From an uncultured Planctomycetaceae bacterium (GTDB taxonomy: Bacteria > Planctomycetota > Planctomycetia > Planctomycetales > Planctomycetaceae): 64,000 bases of DNA. A program made the translations under genes and the position numbers. Each line of letters begins with the position of its first letter. Position 1 is the stretch's first letter. The stretch is taken from contig CALFSX010000010.1 of the NCBI GenBank assembly GCA_937916515.1, forward strand, positions 1 through 64,000. The letters are read 5' to 3'. Below are positions 8,854 to 17,633 of this stretch, piece by piece. The notes beneath the pieces were generated by a model. It did not search any database and was not told where the DNA came from. It saw only the letters and a list, made by a program, of their open reading frames with translations.

Positions 8854-10380
8854 ATGAGCGATCATAACTCAACTTCTCTACTGACGGTCAAAGACGTCAC
8901 AAAGCGTTTCCCTGGCGTCACGGCGTTAAGTCGCATCAACCTGACTTTGGCAGCAGGAGAAATTCTGGCCCTAATCGGTGAAAACGGTGCTGGCAAAAGT
9001 ACATTGATGAAGATTCTGGCTGGCGTTCAGCTTCCCGACGAAGGCCAGATTTTCGTATCCGGCAAGCCCGTCACTCTGGATTCCGTACAAGCGTCTCAAG
9101 CCTGCGGCATCGCTCTTATTCACCAGGAATTGAATCTGTCCGGCAATCTGGATGTGGGAGCGAACATCTTTCTGGGCCGCGAACCGAAATCGTTTGGACT
9201 GATCGACAAACGCAGAATTCGCGAACAGTCAGCCACACTTCTGGCTCGCGTTGGCCTGAATGTTTCGCCCGACACACTTGTCGACACTCTGCCCATCGGA
9301 CAGCAACAACTGGTTGAAATCGCTCGAGCCTTATCCGTTGACGCCAAAGTGCTGATTATGGATGAACCGACATCCAGCCTGTCTCAGCATGAAACTGCTC
9401 GATTGCTGGAAGTTGTCAAAGACCTGCGATCTCGTGGAGTCAGTGTGATTTACATTTCTCATCGCCTGGGCGAAGTAAAAGAACTGGCGGATCGTGTTGC
9501 CGTGTTTCGAGACGGAGAAAACGCTGGTGAACTTTCCCGCGACGAAATCACCCACGACCGCATGGTTCGCTTGATGGTTGGTCGAGACATTTCACAGTTC
9601 TATGCCCGCAAACCTCACACACCGGGAGCAACCGTGCTGGAAGTTCGCGATCTGCAAACTCCTGCGAACATCGGACACCGTCTTAATTTTTCAGTCAAGG
9701 CGGGAGAGATCGTGGGCGTCTCCGGACTGGTTGGTGCCGGACGCACAGAAATGCTGCAAGTGCTGTTTGGTGTTGATCAGGCAGTTTCCGGAACCGTTTC
9801 CGTCGATGGCAAGCCGATTCAACTTAATAGCCCACGAGACGCCATCAATGCCGGAATCGCTCTGGTACCGGAAGACCGAAAACAACAGGGCGTCATTTTG
9901 CAAATGGCGGTTCGCACGAACATTGGACTGGCTGGGCTGAAAAAATATCAGAAGCCCGGCGGATTTTTGAACAAGCTGCAGGAAGGCCGCGATTCTGCAA
10001 ACATGATCGATCGCCTGCGCATTCGTACTCCTCACGAACGCCAGGTAGTACAGTTCTTATCCGGCGGGAATCAACAGAAAGTCGTGTTGGGAAAATGGCT
10101 TTCCATGAAACCCAAAATCCTGCTGCTGGACGAACCCACTCGAGGCATCGACATCGGTGCCAAGCAGGAAATCTATCTGCTGATGGAAGAACTGGCCGCT
10201 CAAGGCGTTGCCATCTTATTCGTCAGCAGCGAAATGGAAGAAGTGCTGGGAATGTCAGACAGAACTCTGGTTATGCACGAAGGCCGAATTACGGGTGAAC
10301 TAACCCGCGAACAACTGAGCGAAGAAGCCATCATGCAACTGGCAACAGGCAATTCAGCCTACGCTGAATCAACAAAGTAA
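8854..10380 (+). CDS. Sugar ABC transporter ATP-binding protein (RbsA/MglA-like)
   Basis: This 508-residue protein contains two fused ABC ATPase domains, as in RbsA, MglA and XylG. The first has Walker A 'GENGAGKST' (42-50) and Walker B '[11 protein letters not shown]'. The second has a degenerate Walker A 'GLVGAGRTE', signature 'LSGGNQQKV' and '[11 protein letters not shown]'. The degenerate second nucleotide site is normal for this class. It energises uptake of the sugar delivered by the upstream lipoprotein through the downstream permease. Length and architecture are complete. Confidence 0.95.
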   Translation: MSDHNSTSLLTVKDVTKRFPGVTALSRINLTLAAGEILALIGENGAGKSTLMKILAGVQLPDEGQIFVSGKPVTLDSVQASQACGIALIHQELNLSGNLDVGANIFLGREPKSFGLIDKRRIREQSATLLARVGLNVSPDTLVDTLPIGQQQLVEIARALSVDAKVLIMDEPTSSLSQHETARLLEVVKDLRSRGVSVIYISHRLGEVKELADRVAVFRDGENAGELSRDEITHDRMVRLMVGRDISQFYARKPHTPGATVLEVRDLQTPANIGHRLNFSVKAGEIVGVSGLVGAGRTEMLQVLFGVDQAVSGTVSVDGKPIQLNSPRDAINAGIALVPEDRKQQGVILQMAVRTNIGLAGLKKYQKPGGFLNKLQEGRDSANMIDRLRIRTPHERQVVQFLSGGNQQKVVLGKWLSMKPKILLLDEPTRGIDIGAKQEIYLLMEELAAQGVAILFVSSEMEEVLGMSDRTLVMHEGRITGELTREQLSEEAIMQLATGNSAYAESTK

Positions 10381-10474
10381 ACTCAGCAGACAACCTTACA
10401 AAACACAAACAACACTGGCTGCTACATTTTCGGCAGCGGAAGAAAACGACGCGATCAGCGATCAGGTTTGGCTC

Positions 10475-11482
10475 ATGAAAAAGAATCTCGGTATCCTCGG
10501 CATCCTGCTGTTTGTGTTCATCGCCACGGCCATGGGCAGCGACAGCTTCTTCACGGCTTACAACCTGTTCAACCTTGTCGAACGCAGTTCTTTATACGGC
10601 ATCATTGGAATCGGTGTCGCGTTCGTCATTATTACGGGAGGCATCGACCTGTCGATCGGTTCATTTATCGGACTGGTCGCCGTTACGTTTCCGTTCGTTG
10701 TGGTCAGCCACGAAATGTCATTAGGTGTTGGGCTATTGACAATTCTTGCGCTGTCTGTCATCGCCGGAATTACACATGGCCTGTTAATTACGAAACTCAA
10801 GCTGCAACCGTTTGTCGTCACACTCTGTGGACTGATGATTTATCGAGGCATCTCACGCTGGATGGTGGCCGACAAAACAATGGGCTACGCGGACGACAAA
10901 TTCGAAGGCCTCAAGATAATGGTCAGCAGCATGAACAAGTTGCCCGGTTTCCAAAATGTAGAATGGGCGAAACATGTTCCCGTCGCATTTCTTATTTTGG
11001 TGGCTCTCGGAATCGTCGCAGCCATTTTTCTTAACAAGACAATCTACGGACGTTATCTACTGGCACTCGGACGAAACGAACAGGCGGCTCGCTTCAGCGG
11101 AATTAATACGGCCGCCATGACAGTTCTGGCTTACGTTATCTGCTCACTCATCACAGGCTTCGGCGGCTTGCTGTTCGCATTGGACAATGGATCCATTCAA
11201 CCCGACAGCTTCGGCAACTTCTACGAATTGTATGCCATCGCCGCAGCCGTTTTAGGAGGCTGCAGTTTGCGAGGCGGCGAAGGTTCTGTCTTTGGAGTCA
11301 TCCTGGGTGCCACGTTGATGCGGTTGTTGATGAATTCCATCAGCATGCTGGGTATCAGCGATCAGCTGGAACAAACCGTTATCGGAACCGTCATTCTTGT
11401 GGGCGTCATTGTAGACGAACTTGTAAAACGCTACGCAGCACGCCGCAACGCAATTCAACAAGCTAAGCAGGCCAACACCTGA
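10475..11482 (+). CDS. Sugar ABC transporter permease (RbsC-like)
   Basis: The 335-residue membrane protein has about ten hydrophobic segments and the RbsC-family landmarks 'VIITGGIDLSIGSF' near the N-terminus and 'YGRYLLALGRNEQAARFSGI' in the cytoplasmic coupling loop. 'AAVLGGCSLRGGEGS' is also typical. It forms the channel of the ribose-type importer with the upstream ATPase. The ATG at 10475 lies 94 bases after the ATPase stop. A 188-residue ORF in another frame (10468-11034) is a shadow. Confidence 0.94.
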   Translation: MKKNLGILGILLFVFIATAMGSDSFFTAYNLFNLVERSSLYGIIGIGVAFVIITGGIDLSIGSFIGLVAVTFPFVVVSHEMSLGVGLLTILALSVIAGITHGLLITKLKLQPFVVTLCGLMIYRGISRWMVADKTMGYADDKFEGLKIMVSSMNKLPGFQNVEWAKHVPVAFLILVALGIVAAIFLNKTIYGRYLLALGRNEQAARFSGINTAAMTVLAYVICSLITGFGGLLFALDNGSIQPDSFGNFYELYAIAAAVLGGCSLRGGEGSVFGVILGATLMRLLMNSISMLGISDQLEQTVIGTVILVGVIVDELVKRYAARRNAIQQAKQANT

Positions 11483-11497
11483 CAAGAACTTCAGTAC

Positions 11498-11522
11498 GTG
11501 CTCCAAAACCGAATTGGAGCAC
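11498..11522 (+). terminator. Hairpin after the ABC operon
   Basis: A 9-bp stem GTGCTCCAA / TTGGAGCAC with a 7-base loop lies 16 bases after the permease stop. No T-run follows, so it may be a weak or Rho-assisted terminator or a message-stabilising structure. Confidence 0.5.
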
Positions 11523-11605
11523 GGAATTCACCACCAGACTGATTTTGTAACGGATTGCAACAAAGTTATTCAACCGCCACCGGCAACCGCCCGATTAGAC
11601 CTGGC

Positions 11606-13243
11606 ATGGAACAGCCCGACAAACCGCCCAGCAAGTTAAAAGGCCTGAAGGTCGTCAGCCTGCTGACGCTTCTAAGTCGTATCACAGGACTCGCTCGCGA
11701 TGCGCTGATGGCCTGGCTGTTTGGTGCCGGCTGGATTCTGGATGCGTTTACCGTTGCCTTCCGAATTCCCAATCTGTTTCGACGTCTCTTTGGCGAAGGA
11801 GCGATGGCGGCTGCCTTCCTTCCGGAATTTTTAAAAACAGACGAACAGGTTGGTCGTGACGCTGCGGCCAGACTATTCAGCGGAGTCGCATGGAAACTGC
11901 TGAAGATTCTGCTGGCGTTTACGGTCGGAATTGAGATCGCTATCGCAATCCCGTACCTGACGCTGAATATGAGCGACCGTTCAACTCTGTTGTGCGAACT
12001 GTGTCTCATTCTCATGCCCTACCTGCTGCTGATTTGCATGGCGGGCCTTTATGCCGCCGCATTGAACGGAGTACACCACTTTTTCTACCCTGCTCTGGCT
12101 CCCGTGCTGCTGAATCTAATCTGGCTGGCCGGCGGATTGCTGGCCGCCAACCAACTGGCCACTGGAGAAGCCGAAGCTCGCACCATTTCTGCGTTCATTC
12201 TGGTTGGCGGTATGTTGCAGCTGGGACTGTTGGTTCACAAGCTGAGAAAGTTCGGAATCCACATCCAGTCGCCATCAAACAATGCTGAAACCATTTCCGC
12301 TCAAACAATGAAGGTGTTTCGAGCAATGGGGCCCGTGTTGCTGGGACTATCCATCGCTCAAGTCAACGGCCTGTTCGACAGCCTGCTGGCGTGGGGCCTG
12401 AGTTCCGGCAATCTGGATGGCATCGACCTGCTTTCGCGTTTCCGACTTCCCGAAGGAACGGCGGGCGCTCTTTATCTTGGACAGCGACTGTTTCAATTTC
12501 CGTTGGGAGTCTTCGCGGTTGCATTGGGAACCGTGCTGTTCCCACGATTCGCCAGACACGCTCAGGCTGGCGATCACACGGAACTAAGTCGCGACGTTGT
12601 GCACGGGCTTCAATTGGTATTCACCGTGGGAATTCCTGCCAGCGTTGGATTGTGGTTTATGGCGGCCCCTATCACCGACCTGCTGTTTCGTCATGGCCAA
12701 TTCGACGCCACCGCCGCAGGCATGACTTCCTCAATGATCGCAGCTCACGGCCTGGGAGTCTGGGTCTTTAGTGGGCTGCTGATCGTAAATCGAGTTTTCT
12801 ATGCCGCCAACGATCAGGTGACGCCCATGCGTCAGGGGCTAATCTGCGTCGGTATGAACATTGTATTCGACATTGTGCTGCTGCCAGTTCTGGGATCCAC
12901 GGCACTTCCGATCGCCAGCATTCTGGCGGCTGTTTTTCAACTCGGCCTCGCTTTGGAAGTACTGCGAAAACGCTTCCTGATTATTGGCCGAAACGCGTTT
13001 GTTCCACTACTGTGGCGAATCGCTATTTGTACGTTGATCATGAATGCGGTTGGACTAGCAACGCTGTACGCCACATCCACCATCAGCGAACAACTGGGTG
13101 AACTTCCCTATCGAATGATCAAGGTCGTCTTGCCCGTGGCACTTTCTGCAGCGACATATGCTGGCGGACTTTTGATCTGCGGAATCTCGCCTCTGGCCCT
13201 GCTGCGCGAACCACATTTACAAAAGCAAGGGCTTCGCCCTTGA
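11606..13243 (+). CDS. murJ: Lipid II flippase MurJ/MviN
   Basis: About 545 residues with around 14 transmembrane segments and the MviN hallmarks 'LLTLLSRITGLARDALMAWLFG', 'AFRIPNLFRRLFGEGAMAAAFLPEF' and 'LYAAALNGVHHFFYPALAPVLLN'. MurJ moves peptidoglycan precursor lipid II across the inner membrane. The track start at 11555 is a TTG; the ATG at 11606 places a short polar leader before the first helix, but neither has a clear ribosome-binding site. The last residues ('KQGLRP') and the TGA stop lie inside an 86-bp dispersed repeat, so the native C-terminus may have been altered by repeat arrival. Confidence 0.92.
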   Translation: MEQPDKPPSKLKGLKVVSLLTLLSRITGLARDALMAWLFGAGWILDAFTVAFRIPNLFRRLFGEGAMAAAFLPEFLKTDEQVGRDAAARLFSGVAWKLLKILLAFTVGIEIAIAIPYLTLNMSDRSTLLCELCLILMPYLLLICMAGLYAAALNGVHHFFYPALAPVLLNLIWLAGGLLAANQLATGEAEARTISAFILVGGMLQLGLLVHKLRKFGIHIQSPSNNAETISAQTMKVFRAMGPVLLGLSIAQVNGLFDSLLAWGLSSGNLDGIDLLSRFRLPEGTAGALYLGQRLFQFPLGVFAVALGTVLFPRFARHAQAGDHTELSRDVVHGLQLVFTVGIPASVGLWFMAAPITDLLFRHGQFDATAAGMTSSMIAAHGLGVWVFSGLLIVNRVFYAANDQVTPMRQGLICVGMNIVFDIVLLPVLGSTALPIASILAAVFQLGLALEVLRKRFLIIGRNAFVPLLWRIAICTLIMNAVGLATLYATSTISEQLGELPYRMIKVVLPVALSAATYAGGLLICGISPLALLREPHLQKQGLRP

Positions 13244-13311
13244 CCCGGTGGCGTGGAGCGGGGACAAACGCGGGACGTTCGAATCGCCGAACCGCTCCGT
13301 TGTCGCTACGA
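13226..13311 (+). repeat. Dispersed 86-bp repeat, copy B
   Basis: It starts with the perfect 7-bp hairpin CAAGGGC-TTC-GCCCTTG, continues GACCCGGTGGCGTGG, and ends CCGCTCCGTTGTCGCTACGA. It is exactly as long as copy C at 62174-62259 and differs mainly in a middle stretch. The murJ stop codon lies inside it. A short 'ACCGTGCG' follows both B and C at slightly different spacing, so the element may extend further. Confidence 0.9.
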
Positions 13312-13356
13312 TCCACATACTCACACCGTGCGCATCATTTTAAACAAAAATCTAAC

Positions 13357-13409
13357 GAGGCTGTGCCTCAGACCATTTGAGCTAACGCTCAGAAACGCGA
13401 CTACGTCGC
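13357..13409. repeat. Three tandem mini-hairpins
   Basis: Three 5-bp palindromes with 3-4 base loops follow one another: GAGGC-TGT-GCCTC (13357-13369), TGAGC-TAAC-GCTCA (13378-13391) and GCGAC-TAC-GTCGC (13397-13409). Each is followed by AGA or AGAAA. Stems differ but layout is repeated. They lie between convergent murJ and the S2P protease and could act as a terminator or REP-like site. Confidence 0.7.
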
Positions 13410-13455
13410 TCAGAAAACCTGACTCAACGTGAACAAGTTTGCTGCTTTAAGAAAT

Positions 13456-14244
13456 CTAACGTCGCCCGTTAATTTCGTTGTAGTTGATAATCTGCTGAGC
13501 TCCCAGAAAGCCAAAGAAGATCACCAGAAACTTCGGATCGGGCTGAATGCCTGAAGTCAACCAGGTATAAATTCGATCCTCGACAACAAATGATGGGAAC
13601 AACGACTGCGGAATCGGAAACATACTGGCGTCCGGATTATTGATGCAGAAGATACCCCGCAGCACAACGGCACCAGCCGCGAAGATCCCCACGCGAATCG
13701 TTTTCAAAATCGTATCGCGTCCGCCATAGCGATTGATCAACGCCTCGGCAATTCGCCCGCCATCAAGAGGCAGGCACGGCACAAGATTCATCACATTCAC
13801 CATCAGATTTGCAAACAACATCATCTGAAGTGCAAACGCGACAAGACTGTTATCCACCAGCGTTGCGGGATAGTTCGCCATCATAAATCTCATCACGGCG
13901 TACGTCAGTCCAAACAAAGCAAACCCTGCGCCCGGCCCCGCTGCTGAGACCTTCACATTCCTCCATGTCGAAAAACGCGTCGCCGTGGCATACCCGCCCA
14001 GAATATAAAGCACAATTTCTGACGGAAATCCGTAGCGTCGCGACATGACGGCGTGCCCCAGTTCGTGAACCAGAACTGACACAAAGATGCACAGAACACC
14101 AATCAACACTTTTCGCATATCACCATTGGCCGAAGCCCATACAATCCAGGCAGACGAAAGCCAGAAAATGGGGTGTACGCGAACGGGAATGCCCATAAAG
14201 TAAAATCGAAGATCAAATTCCGTTTCACCAGCCATTCCAAACAT
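13456..14244 (-). CDS. Site-2 protease family (M50) membrane metalloprotease
   Basis: The 262-residue protein has the zinc motif 'HELGH' within a hydrophobic segment and the third ligand motif 'LPLDGGR', both required for S2P-type intramembrane proteolysis. 'FYFMGIPVRVHPIFWL' at the N-terminus is typical of planctomycete members. I chose the ATG at 14244 (GGGAT upstream) because homologues usually begin with this MFG...DLRF segment. The track start at 14319 is a GTG that adds 25 hydrophobic residues. About five membrane segments. Substrate unknown; convergent with murJ. Confidence 0.87.
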   Translation of the reverse strand: MFGMAGETEFDLRFYFMGIPVRVHPIFWLSSAWIVWASANGDMRKVLIGVLCIFVSVLVHELGHAVMSRRYGFPSEIVLYILGGYATATRFSTWRNVKVSAAGPGAGFALFGLTYAVMRFMMANYPATLVDNSLVAFALQMMLFANLMVNVMNLVPCLPLDGGRIAEALINRYGGRDTILKTIRVGIFAAGAVVLRGIFCINNPDASMFPIPQSLFPSFVVEDRIYTWLTSGIQPDPKFLVIFFGFLGAQQIINYNEINGRR

Positions 14245-14451
14245 CTGTTTGATCCCGTTTCCGATTATCACGTTAAAGAGCACACTGGCGGCAAAAAATC
14301 GCCGAATCCACAACAGCACTTCGACCTCTGGCCCCGGGGCCGATCAAACGATACAGTGCTGAAACAAATCGTAGCTGATCTATTGTCGGTAAAACAGCAG
14401 CGAAATTCATTCGTTAACAGCAATTCATTCGTTTTCGTAGAGGCATAAGTT

Positions 14452-15489
14452 GTGGGCGGCGTTTTTCGAGCACTGATGAATCTGCCGCTCTTTAAGTCCG
14501 TGCTGCGCCCGGTTACTCGGCTGATTGTCGGCCTGATCGCAATTCCGATCTTCCGTTTCATTATGAGACGTGTGTTTCGGCTGCAGGATCTGGACGACGA
14601 ACTGGAAAAAGATCTCGAACAGTGGTTTCGCGGTGCTCTGCTGCTGCTGGCCGCCACAGCCAACATGGAACATCTGCTTTTCGGCTGGACCGACAAGTTC
14701 GATTGGATGGACCGCATGGACTGGCTGACAATGGGGCTGCGACTTATGCTGGCCATCGGCGTTATCGAAGCGATGCCCGATCAGGAATTGTTCGCCGTTA
14801 TCCATCCGGGCCCGCCAAAAATCAAACCGGGACGCAGCGTGCTGCTGGAACTCTGGCGCAAGAAATGGCTGTTCGCGAAAGGCTTCGTTTGCCAACACTT
14901 GAACAGATCATCACCCGTATTCGCCATGATGGCAGCCATCGTTGGTGCTCAACTGATTCCCCTATCCGATCTTGAACTGGACAAGACGGCGGAAGTCAAC
15001 GCCATCAACTGGGCCTACTGCCAGCAAATCGGCAACACGTCTCCAGCACACGCTGTGCTGGCAGCGACCCAACACAATAGTCTCATCCTGAGAGCCGACC
15101 GAAACTTCAGCGAAGTCGCCAGAATCAACGTGGAATCACGCCGACGCTGGGAACGCTGGATCGTCGGCTGGAGCTGCTATCTTCTGGCCATCACGCAATA
15201 CCTGATCATCGGCCTGGTAACTTCGCGCGACAGAGCTTTGGATGTGCTGTCAGAATTCGACCGAGCTGTCGCGGAACGTCGTCGAGAACTGATCGAAGAA
15301 TTCCAGATCGAAAACCCGGAAGCCGCCAAAGCCAGAACTTCAGTGGATGACACCAACCCAGAGATCACAACCGTGAATAACGCTGCCCCCGCAGCTTCTA
15401 CAGGCAACAACAGCATTGACCCAACCAGCGAAGTCGCTCCAGCAGATACAACACTGAACAGCGACCCGCCGCAAGATCCGCAAAAGTAG
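14452..15489 (+). CDS. Membrane protein of unknown function
   Basis: I do not recognise this 345-residue protein. The N-terminus has one hydrophobic segment ('[16 protein letters not shown]'), a middle part with weakly hydrophobic helices, and another membrane segment near '[17 protein letters not shown]'. It ends in a Thr/Asn/Pro/Asp-rich, probably disordered, tail of about 70 residues. The start is a GTG at 14452 with AGAGG upstream; an ATG lies at residue 9. It is divergent from the S2P protease and shares its 207-base upstream region. Confidence 0.75.
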   Translation: MGGVFRALMNLPLFKSVLRPVTRLIVGLIAIPIFRFIMRRVFRLQDLDDELEKDLEQWFRGALLLLAATANMEHLLFGWTDKFDWMDRMDWLTMGLRLMLAIGVIEAMPDQELFAVIHPGPPKIKPGRSVLLELWRKKWLFAKGFVCQHLNRSSPVFAMMAAIVGAQLIPLSDLELDKTAEVNAINWAYCQQIGNTSPAHAVLAATQHNSLILRADRNFSEVARINVESRRRWERWIVGWSCYLLAITQYLIIGLVTSRDRALDVLSEFDRAVAERRRELIEEFQIENPEAAKARTSVDDTNPEITTVNNAAPAASTGNNSIDPTSEVAPADTTLNSDPPQDPQK

Positions 15490-15777
15490 TCGCCACCAAA
15501 CACAGTGAGAGCATCTGAAAACCCGTAGTGCAGAAATGCCAGTCGACCGAGAATAAATTCAGTGGTGGATACTGCAGATCCAATGGGATGTGGCCGATTC
15601 ACCTAACAGAAGAACTTCGCTCCCTCCTGCGAACAACCTGCTGCCTTAAACGTTCGGGCTGCAAGAAACATGACGTCCTTCTGACGTCGTCGTGTCTCTT
15701 ACGTACACTTGTTGAATTCAAAACACCAGCCAAACCGCCGTTGGAGACGGACCAGCCAGTTGTTCGGATCTTCCGTG

Positions 15778-17464
15778 ATGCGAGCGAGAATCATGCACAT
15801 GTTGAATATCGTAAAATTCACAATGGGCTTGCTGCTGACATTGGGAATTCAGCCGAACCCAGTTCATTGCGCCGATCCCGTTTTGGTCGTGGTCGAATCT
15901 TCGCAGGAAGTTGTTTTGGCAACACTGCTCCGTGCGATTGCGAAATTCGACTGCATCGACCAACTGTCACCAATTCAATTACAAAGACTCGAGAACCGCC
16001 CCCCCTTACTATCGCATCTCAAATCCGGAAGGCTTCCCAAATCGCACTGGACTGGTCTATTCAATCGGAGCCAGCGGTGCACTAAGGACGTCTCGATTTT
16101 GGACTGTGGCCGGGCCTGATGTGTTTGAAGACTTTGTAGAATTCCTTGTCGATGCACGTGGCGAAGGAGCGGTTATTGAAGGCGACGAATTCAGGAGGAA
16201 AATTTGGGTAAAGCCATCCAAACCTGAGCCACGCAAGCCTCACATTTCATGGAGCAATCTTTATGTGATGTATGACGACGGTATCATTTACTTAGGCAGC
16301 ACATCCGACGTGCTTCGACTAACGACTGGGCAAAGACTTCACGCAACGATCAAACAGGCGAAGACAAAAGACTGGTACTTGTGGGCCAGCACGCAAGACA
16401 TTCCCACTGCCACCCGCAATGACTTCATGACAGCCGTGGGAATGCAATCAAAAGTACAGTTACAACGACGGGACGCAGAAGAAGATGCCGACTTTAAGGC
16501 TCGATACGCCCTGTATTCCAGCCACATTGAAGCCCTGCGTACAACGCTGTTTGACATAGACGAAGTTGTTGCCTGGACTAATTTCCCGGACGACGGCGAG
16601 CCATTTGAAGCTCACTTAAAGATTAACGCAAAAGCCAACAGTCCATTGCTGACTCCCCTGAAGAAACTGCCATCGCGATCCACGCTAACCCCCACCCCAT
16701 CGCCAGACTCAATCGGAAAAGCAGTTGCATATTTCCACATCCCGACTGAGTTTCGAGCATTGTGTGAATGGTACCTGATGCAACTCAGTGGTAATCAAGA
16801 ACCGCTGACGTCAGTGCTGCGTTCGGTAATCAACAAGGGAAAGATCGCCCTAACAGCATCAGTCGGAGTTGATGGCGAATCCACTGTTGCAAGCGGTTCA
16901 ATGGAAGTTCCAGACGATCTCAACCTGAAGATGCTGGCCGATCAACTGGAGCTTGATTTCAATTCAGAAAATGGATTCAACATCGTTCGCTCAAATGCTG
17001 ATCTTTTCAAATTTTTCAACTTTGCATATCTCAAGCAATTCGAAGACACACTTCGCTTTTGCTTTTCAAATCAGTTCTCCGCAACTGAAGCAAACGAACC
17101 TGCAAAACCCGCCGAGTCGACAATGCCGAGCCAGTCTCTGGTAAGTATTCATCTCGACTTCGAAAAGATCATCAACTGGCCAAACCCCGTGCTTGCGAGT
17201 CAATTCATCGAGGACCCGGAACGTTCATACCAACGGGCTCGAGAGTTATCGAGAAATCGTCCAGGCCGGGAAGATGCAAGCGAATCAAGCAGTGAATTCA
17301 AGTCATTTGCCGGAAAGATTTTTGAGGGTGGAGACTGGAGTGTGAATTTCGGCATAGAAGCAGAGAGTTCCAGTTTGGCAATTTCAACAACGGTTGGCCG
17401 CGAAGCGTACTACTGGTATGTTGTTCGGCAAGAACTAGCGACCGCGACTGAACTCAAACATTAA
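15778..17464 (+). pseudogene. Secreted hypothetical protein, broken by a frameshift at a C7 run
   Basis: Two ORFs belong together. Frame 1 (ATG 15778, or 15799) encodes a signal peptide 'MGLLLTLGIQPNPVHCAD' and a conserved-looking start. Frame 2 continues with 'PPYYRISNPEGFPN' and runs to 17464. The switch falls at a run of seven C at 15999-16005; with six C the reading becomes 'LENRPPYYRISNPEG' without interruption. The restored protein would be about 560 residues, secreted, with no catalytic motif I know. The track ORF 15911-17464 therefore has an artificial N-terminus. It may be a true frameshift or a base error in the assembly. Confidence 0.75.
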
Positions 17465-17633
17465 ACACTCCCCCACTTGCCTCTAAATCACCTGCCTGCC
17501 ATTAGACGCACAGCAGAAGGAATGGCTTTAAGTTAGTTGGATGGTGGCTGAATAGGCGTTAGAATCAGGGATTGCGGTTCCCATGCATGAATCGCTGGAA
17601 TCGCCGCGATCACGTTTTCTTTGCCACTTCATA

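Noticed and set aside
10468-11034. 188-residue plus-strand ORF
   Set aside because: Out-of-frame shadow of the sugar permease, rich in Arg/His/Cys.
15999-16005. Programmed ribosomal frameshifting at C7
   Set aside because: No slippery heptamer of known type, stimulatory hairpin or internal Shine-Dalgarno is visible; an indel is simpler.
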